A stretch of 37,910 nucleotides of DNA from Bacteroidales bacterium. GTDB taxonomy: Bacteria > Bacteroidota > Bacteroidia > Bacteroidales > UBA932. Shown piece by piece: positions 14,312-21,497 of this stretch (positions within the stretch are counted from its first letter, which is position 1; each line of letters starts with the position of its first letter). The notes under the pieces are model-generated. The model worked only from the letters and a program-made list of their open reading frames with translations, did not search any database and had not been told where the DNA came from. The position numbers and the translations under genes were made by a program. The stretch spans positions 1 through 37,910 of the forward strand of contig JAFSPR010000057.1 in assembly GCA_017451395.1 (NCBI GenBank). The letters run 5' to 3'.

Positions 14312-15511
14312 CTAGTCCCTAAGCCAGGATTCAGGATTCTGGGGGGTGGTGTCCTGCCAGAGTTCAAAGTGGAAAAGGTCTTCTCCGCCGATGGTGTCCA
14401 CGATGCCCACAACCTGGCCGGTCTTGACCTTGTCTCCGGGCTTCACGGCTACGGTTGCAAGTTTGGAATAGAGGGTGTAATACGCGCCGTGGTTCACCAG
14501 CACGCACTGGTTGTAGCCGGGCAGCACCACTATCTGAGTGACGGTGCCGTTGAAGACGGCCTTGGCCTGGGTGCCGCGCTTTACGGCAAGTGTTACGCCG
14601 TTATTCTGCGGGAGGTCCACGTTCTGGTACACCGGGTGCTTATGCTTACCAAAGCGCTCTACAATTGCGCCCTCCACCGGCCATGGTAACCGGCCCTTGT
14701 TGGAGGCGAATTCATTGGAAAGTTTGGTATCGATTGCCGTGGAAGTCTTCTTGCTGGATTTTGCCGATCCGCCGCCCTTTTTCTTCTGGCTTTCCTTGCG
14801 GATTAAATCGGCAATCTTCTTATTGAGGTCCTCCTTCTGCCTGTTCTTGGCCGATAACTGCTGCTGGTACTTCTTGCGGTCGGAGCCCAGTTTCTGGACA
14901 AGGCGGTTACTCTCATCCTCCTCCCCGCGAAGTTTGGTGCGCTCACTGGCAATCTGCTTACGCGTTGCGGCTTCTGCGGCCCTGAGGCCTTCCAGACGCT
15001 CCTTTTCCACTTCCAGCGCGGCCGATGTCTCACGTATGCGCGTAGCCTGCGCGCCCATCTCCGATGCAAGGGAGCGAAGGTACCCAAACCGCCTGAAGCC
15101 CTGGCCGATAGACTCCGATGCCAGAACGTACATATACCACATACGGCTGTCGCGGTTCTTGTAGGTGCTCCTCACAAGACGGGAATAATACTTTGAAAGG
15201 GTGTCGTGACGGGCCTGGAGTTTATCTATGTCCTTCCGGCAGGTGCGGATGGAATCGTCCAGGATGCGGAGAGTCTGGTCCGATGCCGCAATGAGTTTTT
15301 CCCGCGCCTGGATCTTGCTCCTGACAAGCGTAAGGTTTGTGAGTTCTTTCTCCCGGGCCGATGAATTCTCCTTGAGCTGGCGGTTCAGTATGGCAATCTC
15401 CTTCTCCAACTGCGCCCTCTGGCTCTCCAGTTTCTTCATGGAACTGGATTTCTGGGCCGGGAGAGGCAGGGCCAGGGCAAGCGCCATTATTATTATAAGG
15501 AGCCTTCTCAT
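14312..15511 (-). CDS. EnvC-like murein hydrolase activator with degenerate LytM (M23) domain
   Basis: The protein (399 residues) has a signal peptide (to about residue 19), two long coiled-coil stretches (about 22-125 and 160-240), a KKKGGGSAKSSKK linker and a C-terminal LytM/M23 domain (about 275-399). The domain keeps the fold (WPVEGAIVERFGKHKHPVY, NNGVTLAV, GYNQCVLVNHG, YYTLYSKL, GDKVKTGQVVG). The zinc ligands are lost: the HxxxD is replaced within QNNGVTL, and the final HxH reads FHF. This is the EnvC pattern, in which the inactive domain activates cell-wall amidases during division. An activator role in the periplasm is therefore more likely than peptidase activity. Its start overlaps the TPR gene by 4 nt (ATGA). 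Confidence 0.85.
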   Translation of the reverse strand: MRRLLIIIMALALALPLPAQKSSSMKKLESQRAQLEKEIAILNRQLKENSSAREKELTNLTLVRSKIQAREKLIAASDQTLRILDDSIRTCRKDIDKLQARHDTLSKYYSRLVRSTYKNRDSRMWYMYVLASESIGQGFRRFGYLRSLASEMGAQATRIRETSAALEVEKERLEGLRAAEAATRKQIASERTKLRGEEDESNRLVQKLGSDRKKYQQQLSAKNRQKEDLNKKIADLIRKESQKKKGGGSAKSSKKTSTAIDTKLSNEFASNKGRLPWPVEGAIVERFGKHKHPVYQNVDLPQNNGVTLAVKRGTQAKAVFNGTVTQIVVLPGYNQCVLVNHGAYYTLYSKLATVAVKPGDKVKTGQVVGIVDTIGGEDLFHFELWQDTTPQNPESWLRD

Positions 15512-17133
15512 TGTTCCAGACGTTTTGCCATATTAAGGTATACCTGTGCCGAGTCTTTCTCTCCAAGGATCTCAAGCACCTTTGCGTAATGCCTGAGGAT
15601 CACGGGGCTGTCCTTGCCGCCGTAGAGCATAGCGTGCTTGAAGAAGGGCTTCGCCTCAAGGTCCTTTCCCTGGAGGTGGAGGATCCAGGCAAAGGTGTCA
15701 AGATAGGTGGCATTATCCGGCTCTGCCTCAATTGTTTTCTTGGACATAGTGTACGCCTTTTTCAGTTTCCTGCCTTCCTCCGAGAGGTAGTAGGCGTAAT
15801 TATTGAGAACCGGAGCGTACCCGGGGTCTATCTTCAGGGCCTTGTCGTATGCCTTGTAGGCCTCCTTGGAATTGCCTTTGGAGTGATATGCGTCCCCAAG
15901 TTGGGACCAGGATGCAATAAGGACCTTATTGTCCTTTGGATAATTCTTTATAAGGTAACGGCAGTTGCCGATTATAGCGTCGTAGTCCTCCAGCTGATAG
16001 TTTGCCATATTGGCGTAATCCATAAAGCCAAGTTCTGAGAAGCGGTTGAAGGCGTCAAGGGAAGCGTCCCTCATTGCCTCCCACTTCTGCTGCAGGGACA
16101 GCACCTGGATGTATGTAGCCGTAACGGGGATGCTCTCCGGGAAGGCAAGGGCCGCAAGGCGGAAGTAATTCTCCCCCTCATCACGTCTTCCGGTGGAGAA
16201 GAAGTAGGAGCCAACCGTGGTGTAGAGGGTGGAATCGGCCTGGGAATGCTCCACGGCAAGGACGGCAAGGGAGTCGAAACTGGGTCTGTGGGCCTGGAGC
16301 ACCTTGGGGTCAATGCTTCTTGTAATATTGCCGATATACATACTCTTGGACTGTGCGGGGATGTCCGGCGACGTGAAGAAGGGACGGAGCGTCCTGAAAT
16401 ACTCCGGATACTGCCTCTGATGCCTGTATACCTCGCTCATACCCATTGTAGCGGGGATGTAGGAACTGTCAAGTTCCAGGGCCTCGGTGAAGCGGGCGCG
16501 GGCAAGGGAGTCCTTGAAATCGGCCAGATATGCATCCCCCAGCATGGAGAGGATATGCGGCGACGAATAATCCTTGTTGAAGGTTTCCAGGGCCTCTACG
16601 GCAAGGTCGGGGCGGCCCATAGCCTGGTAGATGTCGTGGCGGGTGGTGGCAACTTCCTCCGACATCCCCCTCTGGCGCTCTATCTCCTCCAGGGCCAGAA
16701 GCGCCTTGTCAAAGTCCTTTTCCGTGAGATATACCTCTAAAAGTTCATAGGGGAGGGACTGATTCTCCGGGAAATCCTTCACGAGGGATTCATAGAGGGC
16801 TTTTCCATCGGCCTTATTCCCCTGCGCAAGATAAAGGCGGGCAAGGGTGCGCCTGTACCAGAAGTTGGTGCTGTCCAGCGCCACGGCCTTTTCAAGGGAG
16901 GCCTCGGCGCCCTGCATATCATTGAGCCTGAGTTGAGTCTGGGCCAGGTAATACCATACTGCGTCGCTCTCCGGAGAGGCCACGCTGAGGGTTTGCAAAA
17001 TGCGCTGGGCCTTTGCATACTGACCATTGGAATATAGGGAAACGGCGTCTACCAGATTGGACTCCACGGTTTGCGCCCTCAGGGGGAGCAGAAGGGCCAA
17101 AATGGCAAGTGCCAGAACGAATACTTTTTTCAT
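15508..17133 (-). CDS. Exported tetratricopeptide-repeat protein
   Basis: The protein has 541 residues with a signal peptide (LLLPLRAQ, about residue 20) and TPR motifs along the whole mature part. The clearest are at about 25-125 (YSNGQYAKAQRIL, WYYLAQTQLRLNDMQGAEASLEKA) and 395-500 (WSQLGDAYHSKGNSKEAYKAYDKALKIDPG). TPR arrays bind partner proteins. In other Bacteroidales I recall a TPR gene, a DUF4292 gene and an EnvC-like gene in this order; here the middle gene is absent and the TPR and EnvC-like genes overlap by 4 nt. This supports a joint envelope role. The -7 box is only 5 bases from the ATG, so the mRNA may be leaderless. Confidence 0.85.
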   Translation of the reverse strand: MKKVFVLALAILALLLPLRAQTVESNLVDAVSLYSNGQYAKAQRILQTLSVASPESDAVWYYLAQTQLRLNDMQGAEASLEKAVALDSTNFWYRRTLARLYLAQGNKADGKALYESLVKDFPENQSLPYELLEVYLTEKDFDKALLALEEIERQRGMSEEVATTRHDIYQAMGRPDLAVEALETFNKDYSSPHILSMLGDAYLADFKDSLARARFTEALELDSSYIPATMGMSEVYRHQRQYPEYFRTLRPFFTSPDIPAQSKSMYIGNITRSIDPKVLQAHRPSFDSLAVLAVEHSQADSTLYTTVGSYFFSTGRRDEGENYFRLAALAFPESIPVTATYIQVLSLQQKWEAMRDASLDAFNRFSELGFMDYANMANYQLEDYDAIIGNCRYLIKNYPKDNKVLIASWSQLGDAYHSKGNSKEAYKAYDKALKIDPGYAPVLNNYAYYLSEEGRKLKKAYTMSKKTIEAEPDNATYLDTFAWILHLQGKDLEAKPFFKHAMLYGGKDSPVILRHYAKVLEILGEKDSAQVYLNMAKRLEQ

Positions 17134-17138
17134 CCTTG

Positions 17139-17146
17139 CAAAATTA
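17139..17146 (-). promoter_or_regulatory. -7 box immediately before the TPR gene (leaderless mRNA likely)
   Basis: TAATTTTG on the minus strand matches TAnnTTTG and ends 5 bases before the ATG at 17133. Transcription would start at or next to the start codon. The nearest -33-like TTTTG is 25 bases away, longer than usual. Confidence 0.55.
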
Positions 17147-17186
17147 CTGCATTTTTCTCATTTTTGTGTAACAAAATCCGCACCTT

Positions 17187-17783
17187 TTGAAACGTTTCTA
17201 TATAAAACTGCATCTTATTACTTGGACGGGGGATGAAGAATCCCCTGGCGGACGCTGCTCCCCCGAGGAACTGGCAGCCGCCTGCAAGGATGGAAAAAGA
17301 GATGCCCAGAAACGTCTCTTTGACACCCTGGCGCCAAAGATGATGGCCGTGTGCATGCGTTATATGGGCAACCGTGAAGACGCAGAGGATGTGCTCCAGG
17401 AGGGTTTTGTAACGCTTTTCACAAAACTGGAAAGTTACAACGGTTCCGGATCATTTGAAGGCTGGGCCAGAAAGATCTTTGTAAACACTGCACTGATGCA
17501 TCTCAGGAAAACAGACGCCCTGGGATTGTCCGGAGACATCGAGGAGGCGCGGTCCCTCTCCACGGAAGAGGCCACCCCGCTCCAGAAGATGGGCTACAAG
17601 GAACTTATGGATCTGATAGCCCGCCTTCCCGCAGATGCCAGGACAGTTTTCAATATGTTTGTGGTGGAAGGTTATTCTCACAAGGAGATTGGCGCCACCC
17701 TGGGATGCTCGGAAGCCACTTCCCGCTCAAAACTTCAGCGGGCACGGCTTCAGTTGCAGGAAATGATTAGTAAGAGAAAATGA
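17187..17783 (+). CDS. ECF-type RNA polymerase sigma factor
   Basis: Region 2 covers about residues 35-105, including APKMMAVCMRYMGNREDAEDVLQEGFVTLF and WARKIFVNTALMHLRK, for -10 recognition and core binding. Region 4 covers about 135-195 with the HTH VEGYSHKEIGATLGCSEATSRSKLQRAR. Together they define an extracytoplasmic-function sigma factor. The start is uncertain. No ATG precedes region 2 in this frame, so I used the TTG at 17187; the ATG at 17232 is out of frame and soon meets a stop. The gene overlaps the next one by 4 nt (ATGA). That partner has an N-terminal anti-sigma-like part, so the pair is a likely signalling unit. The region 17134-17186 is shared with the divergent TPR gene. Confidence 0.88.
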   Translation: MKRFYIKLHLITWTGDEESPGGRCSPEELAAACKDGKRDAQKRLFDTLAPKMMAVCMRYMGNREDAEDVLQEGFVTLFTKLESYNGSGSFEGWARKIFVNTALMHLRKTDALGLSGDIEEARSLSTEEATPLQKMGYKELMDLIARLPADARTVFNMFVVEGYSHKEIGATLGCSEATSRSKLQRARLQLQEMISKRK

Positions 17784-18913
17784 GAGATAAGGACATAAGA
17801 GATATGCTCTATAACGCGGAGGAACCCGTTTCCCCCGGCGTTTGGAGTGCGGTAGCGGCAGGACTGGACGCAAAGAAACGCATTGTACCCGCATGGATGT
17901 GGGGAGCCATGGCATTTGCTGCGGCAGCCGCGGTAGCGGTGGGCGTTTTCCTGTGGCGTCCAAATCAAGGTTATAGGTTAGAAGAATTTACGCCTGCTTC
18001 CCCGCTTGCGGCACGGCTGGATAATTCCCTTTCCGGTGGCATCGTGACGCCACAATCGGCCTCACAGGCCCCGGTAAGGAAATCCGCTGCGCCCGTTGCT
18101 TTACGGGAGGAAGCTTCCCTGGAGGCCGTGCCAAACGCAGCCATTAACCCGGCGCCCCTTCAGAAGCTTTCTTCCCGCCTTGCAATGCCGCCAAAGAGTT
18201 ATTATGTGGCAATGGTGGATGACAACACCCTTCTCAATGAACTGGCCTGGGAGGCAAAACCTCTTCCCGGCAGGGATATCTCCCTTACCGCCGCAGGTAA
18301 TTTCCAGGCAAGTTCCAAGGCCCCGTTCCTTAGCCGCCGCGGTGCCGCCCCGGCCACAGCGCCCCAGGAAGGTGTGTTCAATCCCAATCCCGATTCCGAC
18401 AAACCCGGGTTCCCGTTCTCAGTGGGCCTTGGCGTAAAATGGAACTTCGCGCCCAGATGGGCCATCGGCACAGGCGTGAACTACCTCAACATCAGCCGCT
18501 CTTTCGCCGCAAACTTCGCAGACAACGGTTATGAGCTCACCCAGGTGCCCGTAGACAATATGCAGCACTGGATCGGCGTTCCCGTAAACTTCTACTTCGA
18601 CATAGTCCGCAGCCCCCGCTGGAGGGTGCACGTCCTTGCCGGCGGAGAAATGGATTACCTCCTTGCCAACAACTTCACGGTTCACGGCAACAAGCCCATT
18701 CCGTGGCAGAAAAAGGACACCTCATTCCAGTGGTCGGCAGGTATCGGCGCCGGCGCGGAGTACATGATCACTCCCCGGCTGGGCATCTACCTCAACCCCA
18801 CCGCCCGCTATTACTTCACACGCGTGAGCGGCGCGGACATTAACGGTCTCCCCGTCCATCCGGTCCGCTTCATGATGGAAGGCGGCCTCAGATTCTCCAT
18901 CGGCAGTTATTAG
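17780..18913 (+). CDS. Anti-sigma-like inner-membrane protein fused to an outer-membrane beta-barrel domain
   Basis: Residues 1-37 are a short cytoplasmic segment (MRDKDIRDMLYNAEEPVSPGVW...) suited to bind the sigma factor encoded just upstream. Residues 38-59 are a transmembrane helix (AWMWGAMAFAAAAAVAVGVF). A Pro/Ala/Ser-rich linker of about 145 residues follows. From about 210 the sequence looks like an outer-membrane beta-barrel (FPFSVGLGVKWNFAPRWAIG, GVNYLNISRSFAANF, VNFYFDIVRSPRWRVHV, AGAEYMITPRLGIYL, MMEGGLRFSIGSY). One chain would then link cytoplasm, inner membrane and outer membrane. Such combined proteins occur in Bacteroidota, but how they signal is poorly known. It is coupled to the sigma gene by ATGA. 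Confidence 0.8.
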   Translation: MRDKDIRDMLYNAEEPVSPGVWSAVAAGLDAKKRIVPAWMWGAMAFAAAAAVAVGVFLWRPNQGYRLEEFTPASPLAARLDNSLSGGIVTPQSASQAPVRKSAAPVALREEASLEAVPNAAINPAPLQKLSSRLAMPPKSYYVAMVDDNTLLNELAWEAKPLPGRDISLTAAGNFQASSKAPFLSRRGAAPATAPQEGVFNPNPDSDKPGFPFSVGLGVKWNFAPRWAIGTGVNYLNISRSFAANFADNGYELTQVPVDNMQHWIGVPVNFYFDIVRSPRWRVHVLAGGEMDYLLANNFTVHGNKPIPWQKKDTSFQWSAGIGAGAEYMITPRLGIYLNPTARYYFTRVSGADINGLPVHPVRFMMEGGLRFSIGSY

Positions 18914-18925
18914 CGTTTTTTTACG

Positions 18926-18933
18926 TATCTTTG
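18926..18933 (+). promoter_or_regulatory. -7 box directly before tsaE (leaderless mRNA likely)
   Basis: TATCTTTG matches TAnnTTTG and ends 5 bases before the GTG start at 18939. This predicts a transcript beginning at or beside the start codon. No -33 TTTG is seen. Confidence 0.6.
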
Positions 18934-18938
18934 CATAC

Positions 18939-19364
18939 GTGAAACACTCCATTGCAATCCATAGCCTTGAGGAGCTGCCCCAGGCGGCTAAGGCTTTCCT
19001 TTCAGAGATTGGTGACAACCGGCTCATTGCGTTCTATGCGCCGATGGGAGCCGGCAAAACCACGTTCACTACGGCAATCTGCCACGCTCTGGGCGTGAAG
19101 GAAGATGCAGTGAGTTCCCCTACGTTTGCAATTCTGAATGAATACCGCGCGGCAAGCGGTGAACCAGTATTTCACTTTGACTTTTACAGGATAAACCGCC
19201 TCACAGAGGCCCTGGACCTTGGCCTGTATGATTACCTGGACAGCGGCTGCCTGTGTCTTATGGAGTGGCCTGAGAACATTGAGGAGCTGCTCCCGGAGGA
19301 AACCCTGAAAGTGCACATCACTGTTCAGCCGGACGGATCCAGGGTAGTAGAATGGGAGGATTAG
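18939..19364 (+). CDS. tsaE: tRNA threonylcarbamoyladenosine biosynthesis ATPase TsaE
   Basis: This cytoplasmic ATPase (141 residues) works with TsaB, TsaD and TsaC to form t6A37 on ANN-decoding tRNAs. Walker A is APMGAGKTT (34-42), with Ala where many homologs have the first Gly. Family motifs SSPTFAILNEY (about 59-69), FHFDFYRI and CLMEWPEN are all present. The start is a GTG, placed by the -7 box just upstream and by normal length. ispE follows after 3 bases, so the two are one transcript. Confidence 0.95.
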   Translation: MKHSIAIHSLEELPQAAKAFLSEIGDNRLIAFYAPMGAGKTTFTTAICHALGVKEDAVSSPTFAILNEYRAASGEPVFHFDFYRINRLTEALDLGLYDYLDSGCLCLMEWPENIEELLPEETLKVHITVQPDGSRVVEWED

Positions 19365-19367
19365 CGT

Positions 19368-20201
19368 ATGATCACCCATCCCAACGTGAAAATAAACCTG
19401 GGACTGAACGTCCTCAGAAAGCGCCCTGACGGCTTCCATGACCTTGAGACGCTGTTCGTCCCCTACTTCGGGCTCACGGACACCCTTGAAATAATTACCG
19501 GAGAGGACTACAGCCGCACTATTGCCGGGCTGCAGGAAAAGTACGGCAGCCTTGCCCAGGCCATTTCCCCGGATGGGAAACTGATGATAACCATCGCACG
19601 GAAGGAAGGCGTGGACTGGGACCCCCTGAAGGACCTTTCGGCCAAGGCGTATATGATGCTGTCGGATGAGCACAAACTCCCCCCTATGAAGATCTTCCTG
19701 GAGAAGACCAACCCCGTGGGGGCAGGCCTTGGTGGTGGATCGGCCGATGCCGCCTTTGCCCTTAGGATGATATCGGAACTTGCCGGACTGGGGCTTTCGG
19801 ATGAGGCTCTTGCCGGGTACGCCGCCCGTCTTGGCAGCGACTGCGCTTTCTTTATATATAATAAGCCGATGATGGGTTCCGGCCGCGGTGAAATCCTGGA
19901 GCCGTTCCCGCTGGACCTTGGGGACCTGAGGCTGGAGGTGGTGGTTCCGGAAGGGATATCGGTATCCACGGCCGATGCCTACCGCGGGATAGTCCCCCGA
20001 ATTCCGGAAAAACCTCTGGCGGAAATCCTGCGTCAGGATCCCTCCACCTGGAAGGAGGAACTGAGGAACGATTTTGAGGAAACGGTGTTCAAAAAATACC
20101 CGGAACTTGCCGCAATTAAGGCGGCTCTTTACGCGAAGGGGGCGTTGTATTGCGCGATGAGCGGCAGCGGTTCGTCCCTATATACGCTTTTTCGTCCCTA
20201 A
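19368..20201 (+). CDS. ispE: 4-diphosphocytidyl-2-C-methyl-D-erythritol kinase
   Basis: IspE phosphorylates CDP-methylerythritol in the MEP pathway of isoprenoid synthesis. This 277-residue protein begins HPNVKINLGLNVLRKRPDGFHDLET, the family's substrate-binding N-terminus. It holds the GHMP ATP-binding motif PVGAGLGGGSADAA (116-129), LGSDCAFFI with the conserved Asp, and the C-terminal MSGSGSSLY. A good Shine-Dalgarno (GGGAGGA, 7 bases before the ATG) lies inside the end of tsaE. Length is typical. The next gene is 84 bases away; that gap shows no clear promoter or terminator apart from a T-run near 20220. Confidence 0.95.
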   Translation: MITHPNVKINLGLNVLRKRPDGFHDLETLFVPYFGLTDTLEIITGEDYSRTIAGLQEKYGSLAQAISPDGKLMITIARKEGVDWDPLKDLSAKAYMMLSDEHKLPPMKIFLEKTNPVGAGLGGGSADAAFALRMISELAGLGLSDEALAGYAARLGSDCAFFIYNKPMMGSGRGEILEPFPLDLGDLRLEVVVPEGISVSTADAYRGIVPRIPEKPLAEILRQDPSTWKEELRNDFEETVFKKYPELAAIKAALYAKGALYCAMSGSGSSLYTLFRP

Positions 20202-20285
20202 TCACGTGAAACGTAAAAACTTTTTTTGTGATTCTTGCTTTTAAGCCCGCAACTGGCGACATTGTACGCCAAAAAGTTGTGAGCC

Positions 20286-21497
20286 ATGAGGAGAATCGTC
20301 ATTTCCCTGGCGGTCGCAGCCGCCTTTCTTTCCTGCGCTAAAATACCTCTTATCGACATAGTGCCCCGAAGTTTTGTCCGGGGTCCACGCACCTATGGAG
20401 GCGGGCAGCGGGCGGCGGCGGATTCATCGGCCTGGAATACTCCGGCCGGGAAGGGCATCTACATCGCCGCCCTGCGTTTCCCGGAATGGGCTTCCTGGAA
20501 GGACGGGGACTTCCGCGGCGCGGAGGCCGTGCTTTTCCGCGACAGCGTGGAGGTTGCCGCTTGCCCTATGGGGGCGCTGCCGGACCCGGATCGCATACGC
20601 ATCATAGACGGCCACCTGTGGACCGATGTTGCCTCAAACGGAGAGACCGCCGTCTACTGCGACGGCAGGCACCGGCTTACCCTCCCGGAGGAGGAACTTC
20701 TGAAGGGCTTTCTCATAGAAAACGACACCATACATACCCTTGGGCAGCGTTCCGGGGGCGGCCTGTGCTACAGGGTGAACGGAGAAGAGGTGTTCTCCTC
20801 CGGCGCCGGGACTGTCTTCGGCCAGATGGAAACGGGCCCCGGCGGCACTCACTTCGCGTACGGCATCACCATCCGGAAGGGCGACGCCGTCACAACGGAA
20901 TACCATATTATGAACGGGGCCGATGAAATTGCCGTAGTCACCCCAAACGGCGGCGGGGCCATCTACGACATACGCGTGCGGGACGGAACGGTATACCGCA
21001 GCGAAAGGCGCGCGGAGCCTCCTTCCAGCCTCTGCCTTGTCATAGGCGACAGCGTCCACTCCCTCGGGATTGCAGCCGGGGAGGAGATACACCAGTGCAA
21101 ACTCATAGACATTGAAGGAGAGATGATGGTGAAGGGGTATTCCCTGTTCGGGACCCTTATCCGGCACTGGATACGTTCTACGGAAGGAATCCGCCATCAG
21201 GTGATAAGTACCCGCGGCGTTCCGGACATCTACGCCGACGGCGGCCGCCTGGCGTATTTCATCACCGGCAGTGACGGCCGGATTACTATGGCCGATATAG
21301 GCGGAGAGATAGTATCGGCCCGGGAAGACAGCCTGTTCCTTAAGATCCGGAGTTCCGCCTGTGCCGATTTCCGGAGCGGAACCTTCGCCGCGGCGCTTTC
21401 CGACACCTCCGGTAGGAAACACCGGCTGTTTCGGGACGGTCGCCTCATCCCCATTGATTTCAACGGTTATTTCACCTCTTTAAAGATTATCGAGTAA
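20286..21497 (+). CDS. Lipoprotein of unknown function, possibly beta-propeller
   Basis: The 403-residue protein has a type II signal ending FLSC (Cys17). The mature part is nearly all short beta-strands with recurring elements such as IRIIDGHLWTDV, ENDTIHTLGQRSGGGLCYRVNGEEVFSS, DGTVYRSE, GDSVHSLGIAAG and DGRLAYFITGSDGRITMADIGG. This looks like a beta-propeller, but I do not recognise a named family. Its stop overlaps the start of comM (TAATG), so the two are translationally coupled even though one product is a lipoprotein and the other a cytoplasmic ATPase. Most likely the coupling reflects compact packing rather than shared function. Confidence 0.75.
   Translation: MRRIVISLAVAAAFLSCAKIPLIDIVPRSFVRGPRTYGGGQRAAADSSAWNTPAGKGIYIAALRFPEWASWKDGDFRGAEAVLFRDSVEVAACPMGALPDPDRIRIIDGHLWTDVASNGETAVYCDGRHRLTLPEEELLKGFLIENDTIHTLGQRSGGGLCYRVNGEEVFSSGAGTVFGQMETGPGGTHFAYGITIRKGDAVTTEYHIMNGADEIAVVTPNGGGAIYDIRVRDGTVYRSERRAEPPSSLCLVIGDSVHSLGIAAGEEIHQCKLIDIEGEMMVKGYSLFGTLIRHWIRSTEGIRHQVISTRGVPDIYADGGRLAYFITGSDGRITMADIGGEIVSAREDSLFLKIRSSACADFRSGTFAAALSDTSGRKHRLFRDGRLIPIDFNGYFTSLKIIE

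Noticed and set aside
14312-15511. An active M23 peptidase.
   Set aside because: The zinc-ligand motifs HxxxD and HxH are both lost, so catalysis is unlikely.
20202-20285. A third copy of the palindromic element or a promoter in the gap after ispE.
   Set aside because: It has only a T-run and a 5-bp TGGCG/CGCCA stem, with no resemblance to the 106-bp elements and no clear TAnnTTTG box.
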